DNA of 64,000 nt from Halopelagius longus. GTDB lineage: Archaea; Halobacteriota; Halobacteria; Halobacteriales; Haloferacaceae. The notes beneath the pieces are model-generated. The model was given only the letters and a program-made list of their open reading frames with translations, was not told the DNA's origin and ran no database searches. The stretch spans positions 372,001-436,000 of the forward strand of contig NZ_FNKQ01000001.1 of the NCBI RefSeq assembly GCF_900100875.1, given 5' to 3'. A program made the translations under genes and the position numbers. This document shows positions 1 to 8,648 of this stretch, piece by piece (positions within the stretch are counted from its first letter, which is position 1; each line of letters starts with the position of its first letter).

Positions 1-187
1 CAGTCGTCGCTCTGCGCCGCCTCCGCCGACGAACCGCCGTCCGGCCCCTGTGCCCCGTCGACTTCGCCTGTCACGTCGCTCTCTCCGTCGTCGGCGTCCA
101 CCGTCAGATCGACGAGCAACAGGTGGACGTACTTCCTGAAGTAGCTCTTCCGAACGAACGCGGAAGGACGCCTGTCGTTCTCGTGTG
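1..187 (-). CDS. Possible coding fragment running off the left edge
   Basis: On the minus strand one frame reads FVRKSYFRKYVHLLLVDLTV followed by an acidic Asp/Glu/Gly-rich tail, with the high G/C third-codon positions typical of this genome. The two other minus frames either hit a stop or give basic nonsense. No ATG or GTG start is visible in this frame, so the gene may begin at an unusual codon, be broken, or be a non-gene. The stop lies outside the window. No family recognised. It would be the next gene downstream of the small membrane protein, on the same strand. Confidence 0.25.
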
Positions 188-228
188 GTACTCCGACGAC
201 TATCTGCGGTGATAACCGGGCCGGAACG

Positions 229-414
229 TCACGCGAATTCGGTGACCGTCCCGACGACGAGAACGACCGCCGCCAACAGCGCGCCGAGACTGCCGGCGAC
301 GTACAACGGAATCGAGGAGAGAACGCCGACAGCGCCGCCGCAGAGGAGACTCATGCCCATCACGCCGAGCTGGTAGTCGTACCGGGTCGGCCCCACGAGC
401 GGTCGTACGGACAT
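229..414 (-). CDS. Small two-helix membrane protein, unknown function
   Basis: A 61-residue protein with two hydrophobic stretches (about residues 17-35 and 38-57) rich in Gly, Ala, Leu and Val, so it probably spans the membrane twice. The short N-terminus carries RPLVGPTRYDYQ. It starts with ATG, and a TATA-like box lies about 30 bases upstream, which fits a leaderless transcript. The plus-strand reading of the same DNA is basic and Arg/Pro/Thr-rich and is not credible. I do not recognise a named family; small membrane proteins of this kind are common in haloarchaea. Confidence 0.6.
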   Translation of the reverse strand: MSVRPLVGPTRYDYQLGVMGMSLLCGGAVGVLSSIPLYVAGSLGALLAAVVLVVGTVTEFA

Positions 415-444
415 CGTGTAATTACATCTAATTAGGAACCCACG

Positions 445-450
445 AATAAG
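445..450 (-). promoter_or_regulatory. TATA-like box for the small membrane protein
   Basis: The minus strand reads cttatt inside an AT-rich patch about 30 bases before the ATG at 414. This is the normal spacing for a haloarchaeal promoter driving a leaderless mRNA. The 30 bases between box and start are also AT-rich (taattagatg). Confidence 0.5.
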
Positions 451-481
451 TTTGGGCTCGTTCGCACATCGGGGACGGTTT

Positions 482-727
482 TCACTCGCTGAGACAGTCG
501 GCGTCCATCCGGCGAGAGCGGCCGCCCGTCACCCGATTTTCCGCCTTCGCCGCCGCCTCGTACTCCTCGAGGGCGTCGAGCGACGCCTCCTCGACGAGTT
601 CCGCAAGCGCGTGGTCGTCCACCTGGTCTACGTCCACCACCGGCCCGTCGGGTCGAAGTCGAATCCCTCGTCGGGGCTCTCGAAACCCTGTCCGTCGGAG
701 TACCAGTGGCCGGCGTGCGGTCTTCAT
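482..727 (-). pseudogene. Small acidic protein gene with apparent frame changes
   Basis: The frame starting with ATG at 727 opens as MKTA, then becomes Arg-rich with poor third-position G/C. Over the same bases the neighbouring frame reads GHWYSDGQGFESPDEGFDFD, which looks like a genuine haloarchaeal protein. Coding quality returns to the first frame from about PVVDVDQVDDHALAELVEEA to the stop at 482. The simplest reading is a gene of about 75-80 residues with two compensating indels, or sequencing errors. The second frame cannot stand alone because a TGA sits just upstream of it. No family recognised. The C-terminal half is acidic and probably helical. Confidence 0.4.
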
Positions 728-797
728 CCCCCTATACTGGCGCGAGACGGGGATAACCCCGTCGGAGAAACGGTGCGTTACCGAACGTTCGAGCCCT

Positions 798-896
798 CGC
801 TTCGGATATCCTCGCTTCGACGTTGACCACCTGCGGCGCGCCCGTCTCCGTCGCCCCCGATACGGACGCGTCGAACTCACCGCGCTTCGGATATCC
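798..896. repeat. Pair of identical 14-bp direct repeats in intergenic DNA
   Basis: The 14-mer cgcttcggatatcc occurs at 798-811 and again at 883-896, 85 bp apart, in the 276-bp gap between the damaged small gene and the ATP-grasp gene. The gap otherwise holds the AT-rich promoter patches of the plus-strand gene (about 931-943 and 968-978). The copies could be regulator sites or leftovers of a small duplication. Confidence 0.4.
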
Positions 897-1003
897 CGGT
901 GTACGCCGTCTCTTGGTCCGAGATACGATTTGCCTTATTAATTGACAGCCTAGGTGGCGTAAGCGGCGAATAATTAGGTCACTTCCGGGGAGGAGCGTTA
1001 ACA

Positions 1004-2299
1004 ATGAACGAGTCAGAGTTCGCCGGGGGAGGGGCCGCAGTCGTTCCCGCGATAAGCGTCGCCAGCAGCGTCGCTTGCCTTCGGTCCCTCGGTCGCCGCG
1101 GGGTCCGAACGCTCGCGGTGTCGGAGAAGGCGACGCCGCCGGCATTCGCCTCGAAGTACTGCGACGAACGCGCCAGCGTCCCCGACCCGGAAGAGAACCT
1201 CGACTCGTACGGAGACGCGCTGGTGGCCCTCGCCGAACGGCCCGACGTGCGGACCGTCGTCCCGTTCAGGGAGGCCGACGTGTACGCACTCGCGCGGAAC
1301 CGCGATACGCTCGGAGAGCACGTCGGGACGCCGTGGCCGACGATGGAGACGCTACGCAAGGTCCAAGACAGGGTGAAACTGTTCGAGGAGGCGGCGGCGG
1401 CGGGCGTCGGCTACCCCGAGACGGCGACGCTCGACGAGTGGGTCGATTGGGACCGCGAGACCATCGTCAAATCGCGGTACACCGTTTTAGCACCCGAGTA
1501 CGTCGAGGAGAGGTCCGAAAGCGGGGTGTCGGACGCCTCGACGGTGTACCTCGCGCCCGGCGAGGAACCGAACCGTTCGGAGATACGCGCCGAGATGGGC
1601 CACGTCCCCATCGTTCAGGAGTACGTCCCCCAGTCCGACGAGTACGGCTTCTTCGCCATCTACGACTGCGGCGAACCGATGGCGACGTTCCAACACCGTC
1701 AGCGACGGGGGTGGAAGTACGCCGGCGGGCCGAGCGCGTACCGGGAGTCGGTTCGGATTCCGGAACTCGAAGCGGCCGGGCGAAATCTGCTGAATCGACT
1801 CGACTGGCACGGGGTCGCGATGGTGGAGTTCCTCCGCGACGAACGGACCGGCGAGTTCGAACTCATGGAGGTGAACCCCCGATTTTGGTCGTCGCTCCCC
1901 TTCACCGTCCAAGCGGGCGTCGATTTCCCGTACCTCTACTGGCTACAGGCGACCGACCGCTCGCGCTTCGCGGAGGCGGCGTCCGAAGCGACCTACACCG
2001 CGGGGATAGGCGGGCACCTCCTCCGCGGGGAGTTGCTCTACCTCCACAGCGTCCTCTTCGAGGAGTACAACCTCGTCGAACGGCCCCGATTCGCGGACGC
2101 CGTCGCGGACGTGGCGTCCTCGCTCGTCCGAGACCCTCGGTTCGACTACCTCAGCGCGGACGACCCGATGCCGTTCGTCCGGGACGTTCGAAACTTGCTC
2201 GGGAGCGCCGCCGAGTGGGGCCGGTCCGCACTGCGGAGGTCGAGAGAGGAGGTCGTAGACGCGCCTTCGACCGATCGCAGGCTCTCTCTCTGGCGGTGA
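1004..2299 (+). CDS. ATP-grasp carboxylate-amine ligase family protein
   Basis: A 431-residue ATP-grasp enzyme. The family joins a carboxylate to an amine or other nucleophile through an acyl-phosphate made from ATP; the substrates here are unknown. Visible features are an N-terminal nucleotide-binding-like region (about residues 11-45), a central ATP-grasp core with KSRYT near residue 160, and the metal-binding end of the fold at FELMEVNPRFWSSLPFTVQAG (about residues 285-305), where Glu and Asn would bind magnesium. Start chosen at the ATG at 1004, preceded by ggggaggag and an AT-rich promoter patch. No signal peptide or membrane segment. It is monocistronic, followed by the opposite-strand tRNA-Leu. 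Family is clear; the reaction is not. Confidence 0.85.
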   Translation: MNESEFAGGGAAVVPAISVASSVACLRSLGRRGVRTLAVSEKATPPAFASKYCDERASVPDPEENLDSYGDALVALAERPDVRTVVPFREADVYALARNRDTLGEHVGTPWPTMETLRKVQDRVKLFEEAAAAGVGYPETATLDEWVDWDRETIVKSRYTVLAPEYVEERSESGVSDASTVYLAPGEEPNRSEIRAEMGHVPIVQEYVPQSDEYGFFAIYDCGEPMATFQHRQRRGWKYAGGPSAYRESVRIPELEAAGRNLLNRLDWHGVAMVEFLRDERTGEFELMEVNPRFWSSLPFTVQAGVDFPYLYWLQATDRSRFAEAASEATYTAGIGGHLLRGELLYLHSVLFEEYNLVERPRFADAVADVASSLVRDPRFDYLSADDPMPFVRDVRNLLGSAAEWGRSALRRSREEVVDAPSTDRRLSLWR

Positions 2300-2353
2300 C
2301 GCGCGCACCGACGACGTTCGGACGCCTCGGCGGTTACGGCTCGAAGAAACGAG

Positions 2354-2438
2354 TGCGGGGGATGGGATTCGAACCCATGGACCCCTACGGGAGCGGATCT
2401 TAAGTCCGCCGCTTTTGGCCTGGCTCAGCCACCCCCGC
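2354..2438 (-). tRNA. tRNA-Leu (anticodon TAA)
   Basis: The minus strand folds as an 85-nt tRNA: acceptor stem GCGGGGG paired with CCCCCGC, discriminator A at 2354, D-arm beginning TGGCTGAGCC, anticodon loop CTTAAGA with TAA at 2402-2400, a long variable arm (class II, as expected for leucine), and a T-arm with GGTTCGAATCC. CCA is not encoded. No intron is seen in the anticodon loop. Confidence 0.95.
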
Positions 2439-2557
2439 GCACCCACCACTTCCCGGGACGGCCCAAAGATGGTTTCGCTTCGCCCGTCGGAGACTGCGGA
2501 GAGTTCCGAGCGTGTCGTCAGGCATTTCCTGTTTCGTCGGTTACGACGAAATACGCT

Positions 2558-4171
2558 ATGACTGACCAGAACGGGCTGTCGAGACGACGCGTGCTGAAAG
2601 CCGTCGGCGCCGGGGGAGCGGTGGGACTCGCCGGGTGTACGGGCGGACGGAACGCGAGGGACGCGCAGTCGGCGACGACAGAGGGGGACGCGGGGCCGAC
2701 GTTCCGGTTCGCGCAGGCGAAGTCGCCGCTGGATTTCGACCCGCTACGGGCGAACGACGTACCGTCGTTACAGGTGGTCGAACGCGTCTTCGACTCGCTG
2801 TACACCTACGAGGAGGGGACGACGCTGACGCCCGAACTGGCCGAAGGCGACCCGGAGATAACGCGGGACGGGACGCGCTTCGTCGTCACGCTGAAAGACG
2901 GCGTCGCGTTCCACAACGGCGACCCGATAACCGCCGAGGACGTGAAGTACTCCTTCCTCGCACCCGGGCGCGAGGAGACGCAGAACGGGTCGGAGTTCAC
3001 CATGCTCGACTCCGTGACGGTGATAGACGAGAAGACGGTGCAGTTCGATCTCTCGTACCCGTTCGGGCCGTTCAAGCACAAACTCGCGTGGGCTCCGGTG
3101 CCGAAGTCCGTCCGCGAGGCGGACAAGGAGGCGTTCAACACCGAACGACCCGTCGGGAGCGGTCCGTTCGAGTTCGTCGACTGGACGGAGGGGGAGTACG
3201 TCCGCCTCGAACGCTACGACGACTACTGGGGTGAGACGACGCCGGAGGTACAGACGCTGGAGTTCACGCCCGTCACCGAACCGACGACGCGCGTGACGAC
3301 GCTCCGGAACGGAGAGAACCACGCCGTCCAGACGGTGCCGCCGAAGCTCTACTCGACCGTCGAGGAGATCGACGGCGCGAGCGTCGCGGAACGCCCAGGT
3401 CTGGGCTACTACTACCTCGCGTTCAACTGCAACGAGGGGCCGACGGCGGACAAGCGGGTCCGCGAGGCCATCGACTACGCCGTCTCGATGGACGAGGCGG
3501 TGTCGCGCTACGTCGAACCCGCGGGCGTGCGGATGACGAGTCCGTTGCCGCAGTCGCTCATCGACTCGTGGGGCTTCCCCGGCGAGGAGTGGGACGAGAT
3601 ACCCCACGAGAAGGACATGGAGATGGCCGAGCAGTTACTGACGGAGGCGGGCGTCTCCAAAGAGTACGACTGGACCGTCATCGTCCCGCCGGACGACAAG
3701 CGCGAACAGATCGGCGTCACCGTCTCGAACGCCCTGCAGGAACTCGGCTTCTCGAACGCCAGCGTCAAGCGTCTCGACTGGGGGGCGTTCCTCGATAGGT
3801 ACTCGACCGGGAAGGAGTCCGACTACAACATGTACGTGCTCGGGTGGTTGGACGAGGTGGACCCCGACGGCTACCTCTACTACATGTTCCACGAGGAGGA
3901 GGCGGGGGGCACGAACGGGTGTTACTACGACAACGACGAGGTGATGCGGCAACTCGACGCCGCGCGGGAGTCGGCGGACCGCGCGGAGCGAACGGAGTTG
4001 TACACGAAGGCGATCACGACGATTCTGGAGGACCGTCCGCACCTGCCCGTCTACAACCTCAAGAACAGTTTCGGCGTCCGCGACGCGGTGGAGGGGTTCC
4101 GGCCCCACACCATCTCGGGCATCAACCCGCGCATGACGGGCCCCCTCGGGAACGTCACGCTGAACGAGTGA
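2558..4171 (+). CDS. ABC transporter substrate-binding lipoprotein, peptide/oligopeptide type
   Basis: A 537-residue extracytoplasmic solute receptor of the SBP_bac_5 (DppA/OppA) family. The N-terminus has a Tat motif SRRRVLKAVG, a short hydrophobic stretch and a lipobox ending LAGCTGG, so it is probably exported folded and lipid-anchored. Family hallmarks include FHNGDPITAEDVKYSF, RPVGSGPFEFVDW and KRVREAIDYAVSMDEAV. Family members bind di- or oligopeptides, nickel or sugars; the ligand cannot be told here. Unusually, no permease or ATPase genes are adjacent, so its transporter must be elsewhere or it works as an orphan receptor. Its stop directly abuts the stop of the convergent ferredoxin gene. 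Confidence 0.92.
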   Translation: MTDQNGLSRRRVLKAVGAGGAVGLAGCTGGRNARDAQSATTEGDAGPTFRFAQAKSPLDFDPLRANDVPSLQVVERVFDSLYTYEEGTTLTPELAEGDPEITRDGTRFVVTLKDGVAFHNGDPITAEDVKYSFLAPGREETQNGSEFTMLDSVTVIDEKTVQFDLSYPFGPFKHKLAWAPVPKSVREADKEAFNTERPVGSGPFEFVDWTEGEYVRLERYDDYWGETTPEVQTLEFTPVTEPTTRVTTLRNGENHAVQTVPPKLYSTVEEIDGASVAERPGLGYYYLAFNCNEGPTADKRVREAIDYAVSMDEAVSRYVEPAGVRMTSPLPQSLIDSWGFPGEEWDEIPHEKDMEMAEQLLTEAGVSKEYDWTVIVPPDDKREQIGVTVSNALQELGFSNASVKRLDWGAFLDRYSTGKESDYNMYVLGWLDEVDPDGYLYYMFHEEEAGGTNGCYYDNDEVMRQLDAARESADRAERTELYTKAITTILEDRPHLPVYNLKNSFGVRDAVEGFRPHTISGINPRMTGPLGNVTLNE

Positions 4172-4528
4172 TTACCAGTCCACGCTGAGGGTCCCGTCGC
4201 CGTTCGGGTCGGGCGCTATCTCCTCGTCCGTCCGTCGGTCCACGACGTGGATGACGCCGCGTTCCTTCTTCGCGGGACAGACTTCCGCCGCCCGGACGTT
4301 CTCCTCCAGTTCGTCTTCGCCGATGAAGTACGACTTCGGCTTCGCCAGGTTCGTCGCGAGGTCCATCTCCCAGTTGTCGGCGACTTCCGCGCACCGCCCG
4401 GCCGCGAAGCACTTGTTCGCCTCGAAGATTATCTTGTAGGGCTTCTCCTCGACCGGCGGGGCGTTCTCGTCGTCGCCGATGTCGCTCGGGCGAAGCGGTC
4501 CATCCCCGGACTCGTCGGACTCACTCAT
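4172..4528 (-). CDS. Single-cluster ferredoxin
   Basis: A 118-residue acidic protein with the layout of 3Fe-4S/4Fe-4S mono-cluster ferredoxins: KCFAAGRCAEV (two Cys five residues apart, about residues 39-45) and a distal AAEVCPAKKERG (Cys-Pro, about residue 83). The usual fourth Cys between the first two is absent, which favours a 3Fe-4S centre or a divergent 4Fe-4S one. It is an electron carrier; its partner is unknown. The first 30 residues are an acidic, probably disordered extension typical of halophiles. No obvious redox enzyme partner is adjacent. Confidence 0.75.
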   Translation of the reverse strand: MSESDESGDGPLRPSDIGDDENAPPVEEKPYKIIFEANKCFAAGRCAEVADNWEMDLATNLAKPKSYFIGEDELEENVRAAEVCPAKKERGVIHVVDRRTDEEIAPDPNGDGTLSVDW

Positions 4529-4644
4529 TGTGCGTAACTAACGCGTCACGGGCCTTTGCGCTGTCGATTGCGGTCTCGGCGGCCCTCCGAACCGGAGGCT
4601 GTCGGGGTCGGTCTCGGGAAGAGAAAGCGTCGAACTGTATCGAG

Positions 4645-5184
4645 TTACTCCTCTATCTCGACGGATTCGAGGACGACGTCCTTCATGGGTTCGTCGTTGC
4701 GGTCCGTCGGGAGGCTACCGATCTCCTCGACGACGTCCATCCCCTCGATGACCTGCCCGAAGACGGCGTGCTTGCCGTCGAGGTGCGGTTGGGCGTCGAG
4801 GGTGATGAAGAACTGCGACCCGTTCGTGTTCGGCCCGCGGTTCGCCATCGACAGTTTCCCCGCCTCGTCGTGGTTGAGTTCGTCGTGGAACTCGTCGTCG
4901 AAGGTGTAGCCCGGGCCGCCGCGGCCGGTCCCCTCGGGGTCGCCGCCCTGAATCATGAACCCCTCGATGATGCGGTGGAACACCGTGCCATCGTACAGCG
5001 AGTCCGTCCGCGTTTCGCCCGTCTCCGGGTCGCTCCACTCCTTCTCGCCCGTCGCGAGGCCGACGAAGTTCTCGACGGTCCGCGGGGCGCGTTGCTCGAA
5101 CAGTTCGACGACGATGTCGCCGCGGTTCGTCTGGAGCGTCGCAACCGGATTCTCGGGGTTCTCCATCGCGGATTCGTCTACCAT
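4645..5184 (-). CDS. Cyclophilin-type peptidyl-prolyl cis-trans isomerase
   Basis: A 179-residue cyclophilin that catalyses cis-trans isomerisation of Xaa-Pro bonds in the cytoplasm. Hallmarks are [20 protein letters not shown] (catalytic Arg and the FxxQxGD loop), the [17 protein letters not shown] core and [13 protein letters not shown] much longer in-frame ORF exists upstream, but cyclophilin homology begins only after the ATG at 5184 ([12 protein letters not shown]); a second candidate ATG lies 18 bases further in. It is divergent from the AstE-like gene, with about 90 bp between start codons. Length matches single-domain archaeal cyclophilins. Confidence 0.93.
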   Translation of the reverse strand: MVDESAMENPENPVATLQTNRGDIVVELFEQRAPRTVENFVGLATGEKEWSDPETGETRTDSLYDGTVFHRIIEGFMIQGGDPEGTGRGGPGYTFDDEFHDELNHDEAGKLSMANRGPNTNGSQFFITLDAQPHLDGKHAVFGQVIEGMDVVEEIGSLPTDRNDEPMKDVVLESVEIEE

Positions 5185-5272
5185 AGGGGCATGGTAGGCC
5201 GTCGGGTACAAAAACCGTGCCTTCGAGGTGCGGCCCCACATGATACAAGGCGCGCCCGTCCGAGGTGCGGGT

Positions 5273-6286
5273 ATGCACACGGCCGAGACTCTCACCCTCG
5301 CGCGCTTGCCCTCCGGCGTCCCGGTGCAGACGACCGTCCACACGTACGGGGACGGCGACGCCTCCGACGGAGATTCGGCGGGCGGCCAACCCGCGTCCGG
5401 CGACGGCCCGACGCTGTACGTCCAAGCCGCCCAGCACGGCCGCGAGGTCAACGGGACGGAAGTCCTCCGCCGCCTCCACGAACGACTCGACCACGACGCC
5501 GTCTCCGGAACGCTCGTGGCCGTCCCCGTCGCAGACCCCCTCACGTTCGACCGCGTCTCCTACACGACGCCGGAGGAACTCGACTCGGTCAACTCCAACA
5601 TGAACCGCGTCTGGCCGGGCGACGCCGAGGGGTCGCTCCACGAACGGATGGCGGCGGCTCTCTGGGAGTACGCCGGCGAGGCGGACGCGATCGTCGATCT
5701 ACACACTGGCAGCCCCGAGATGCTCACCCACACCGTCTACCTCAAGGGGAACAACGAGTCCCGACGGCTGGCGGCGGCGTTCGGCGCGGACCTCCTGTTG
5801 GCGGAGGCCGCCGGCGACGAGGCGGACGTGGAGTGGTCCGAGCGGAACTTCGGCGGGAAGCTCCGCGTCGCGGCCACCCGAGAGGGCATCCCCTCCATCA
5901 CCCCCGAACTGGCCCACAGCAAGCAACTGGTCGAACCCGCCATCGAAACCGGCGTCCGCGGCGTACAGAACGTCATGAAGGAACTCGGGATGCTCCCGGG
6001 CGACCCGGAGATACCCTCGGACCTGCGGACGGCGCGGAACCACCTCGGACGCGTCACCGCCTCGGATTCGGGACTGTTCCACCCCGGCCCCGACACCGCC
6101 CTCGGCGAGACGGTGGAGGCGGGCGACCACCTCGGACGCGTCTACGACCCGACGACCTACGAGGTGCTACAGGAGGTGACGGCGGACCGCGCGGGCTTCG
6201 TCTACTCCGTCGCGCGCGAGGCGACGGTCACCGCGGGCGAGACGCTCGTCGGCGTCGCGCTTCCGCTACGCGACGGCGTGGAGTGA
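5273..6286 (+). CDS. Succinylglutamate desuccinylase/aspartoacylase family (AstE/AspA) metallohydrolase
   Basis: A 337-residue zinc carboxypeptidase-fold deacylase. Zinc ligands are visible as [13 protein letters not shown] (His and Glu) and IVDLHTGS (His), with substrate-binding [10 protein letters not shown] between them. The C-terminal part after about residue 255 looks like the small beta domain of the family ([16 protein letters not shown]). The reaction is removal of an acyl group from an acylated amino acid or similar amide; the substrate is not predictable. ATG at 5273 is preferred over an in-frame ATG 45 bases upstream, because it is preceded by cgaggtgcgg and conserved-looking sequence begins there. 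Confidence 0.85.
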   Translation: MHTAETLTLARLPSGVPVQTTVHTYGDGDASDGDSAGGQPASGDGPTLYVQAAQHGREVNGTEVLRRLHERLDHDAVSGTLVAVPVADPLTFDRVSYTTPEELDSVNSNMNRVWPGDAEGSLHERMAAALWEYAGEADAIVDLHTGSPEMLTHTVYLKGNNESRRLAAAFGADLLLAEAAGDEADVEWSERNFGGKLRVAATREGIPSITPELAHSKQLVEPAIETGVRGVQNVMKELGMLPGDPEIPSDLRTARNHLGRVTASDSGLFHPGPDTALGETVEAGDHLGRVYDPTTYEVLQEVTADRAGFVYSVAREATVTAGETLVGVALPLRDGVE

Positions 6287-6314
6287 TCGGCTCCGTTCCG
6301 CCGCGACTCGGCCG

Positions 6315-7292
<978 letters not shown>

Positions 7293-7362
7293 CCCCGACG
7301 AACTCGGCCCACAGCGGGTTCACTCCTTTGGCGGACGGACGACAGGTCTCGGTTCGAGAGCG

Positions 7363-7384
7363 AAAAGAGAGACCGAACGTTCGG
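7363..7384 (-). terminator. Candidate terminator: 12-bp palindrome followed by T-rich tract
   Basis: Downstream of the TrpD2-like gene the minus strand carries the perfect palindrome ccgaacgttcgg, followed within a few bases by tctctctttt. A short stem followed by a T-rich tract is a plausible transcription stop for the minus-strand gene; archaeal termination depends mainly on the T-rich part. Confidence 0.35.
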
Positions 7385-7393
7385 GGGCGTCGC

Positions 7394-8467
7394 TCAGAAC
7401 CCGCGCAGGTCTTCGAGAACCGCCTCGGCGTCGCCGCTTTCGAGGGCGTCGCGGGCCATCTCCAGGCCCTCGTCGATGCTTTCTGCGTCCTCTCGGGCGT
7501 AGATGCGCAGGGCGGCGTTGAGGGCGACGGCGTCGGCGAACCGGTCGTCGCGTTCGCCGGCGAGGACGGCTTCCGTGATTTCGGCGGAGTCGCCCGCCAC
7601 GTCCTCTTCGTCGACGCCCAAGTCGTCGTACTCGAAGTCCATGCCGTACTCGGCCGTCTCTATCTCGAAGTCGTCGAACTCGCCGTCGGTCCACTCGGCC
7701 ACCTTCGTGTACCCGGGGCGGATGTCGTCGTACCCCTCCATGCCCTGGAACATGAGGACGCGGCGCAGGTCGTGGTGGTCGGACTGCTCGAAGGTGTCGA
7801 CCATCTTCTTGGCGAACGTGAGGTGGTAGAACGACCCGAGGTGGACGTCGGCGTCGGCGGGGTTGGCGATGGTCTCGATGGTGTTGAAGAACGTGCGGAC
7901 GCCCATCCGGTCGCGGCGGTCCCACAGGTCGTCGACGACGGGGTTGAACGCCGGTTGGTAGTAGAAGCCGAATCCGGTCTCGTCCACCATGTCGGCGCTC
8001 TCCTCCGGTTCCAGTTCCGTCCGGACGCCGAGTTCGTCGAGGACGTGCTTGTAGGCGTCCTGCTTCTGCGTCGGCACCCGGTCGCCGGAGTGGACGACGA
8101 CGGGCGTCCCCGCGGCGGCGGCGACGATGCCCGCGGCCGCGCCGAGAATCGCCGTCTTCCCCTTGCCGTCGTAGTTCGCGCCGCAGTCGACGGGGTCCGC
8201 GTCGGGTTCGGCGTACTCGACGTGCTCGCACATCACGTCGGTGTACGCCGCCAGTTCCTCGGCGTTGTTGTGCTTCCAGCGGTTCGCCAGCCAGAAGGCC
8301 CCGAGGGTCGTCGGGTCGGGTTCGCCCGCGAAGATGCGCCGAATCGCATCCTGCGCTTGGTCGCGCGTCATGTCCTCCGCGGACTTGGTGCCGGAGCCGA
8401 CCACTTCGGTCATCAGACGCTTCAGCGGCCACTCCCCAAATTCGGTCGCTTCGGACGCTTGAGCCAT
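7394..8467 (-). CDS. TrpD2-like protein of the anthranilate phosphoribosyltransferase family
   Basis: A 357-residue member of the glycosyltransferase-3/TrpD fold. The N-terminal helical domain (LKRLMTEVVGSGTKSAEDMT) and the FWLANRWKHNNAEELAAYTDVM segment match the family. At the phosphoribosyl-pyrophosphate loop, where true TrpD enzymes have a GTGGD-type motif, this protein has CGANYDGKGKTAIL. This resembles the YbiB/TrpD2 branch, whose members are not classic tryptophan enzymes and can bind nucleic acid. No other trp gene is nearby. ATG at 8467 is chosen because the 47 residues upstream in frame are Arg-rich and not haloarchaeal in character. Confidence 0.75.
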   Translation of the reverse strand: MAQASEATEFGEWPLKRLMTEVVGSGTKSAEDMTRDQAQDAIRRIFAGEPDPTTLGAFWLANRWKHNNAEELAAYTDVMCEHVEYAEPDADPVDCGANYDGKGKTAILGAAAGIVAAAAGTPVVVHSGDRVPTQKQDAYKHVLDELGVRTELEPEESADMVDETGFGFYYQPAFNPVVDDLWDRRDRMGVRTFFNTIETIANPADADVHLGSFYHLTFAKKMVDTFEQSDHHDLRRVLMFQGMEGYDDIRPGYTKVAEWTDGEFDDFEIETAEYGMDFEYDDLGVDEEDVAGDSAEITEAVLAGERDDRFADAVALNAALRIYAREDAESIDEGLEMARDALESGDAEAVLEDLRGF

Positions 8468-8535
8468 GTTTGAACGTTGGTCTGCCCCGACAAAAGTAGT
8501 CCGTTCGAGGCGCGAACTCCGCCGGTCGTACCACC

Positions 8536-8572
8536 GCCGAAGCACCGGTACACTGCCGAAGCACCGATACAC
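8536..8572. repeat. Two tandem 18-bp repeats upstream of the siroheme decarboxylase gene
   Basis: gccgaagcaccggtacac (8536-8553) is followed after one base by gccgaagcaccgatacac (8555-8572), 17 of 18 bases identical. They lie in the 181-bp divergent region between the TrpD2-like and siroheme decarboxylase genes. A head-to-tail pair 19 bp apart could place two regulator subunits on nearly the same DNA face. Confidence 0.5.
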
Positions 8573-8648
8573 CTCCGTCGCACCTACGGTCAGCGAACGC
8601 CGTCGCAAATCCGAAACCCGTACGTTCGTTCGCTCCTACGTCTACGCA

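Noticed and set aside
8536-8572. Start of a CRISPR array at the tandem 18-bp repeats
   Set aside because: There are only two copies with a one-base spacer and no cas genes.
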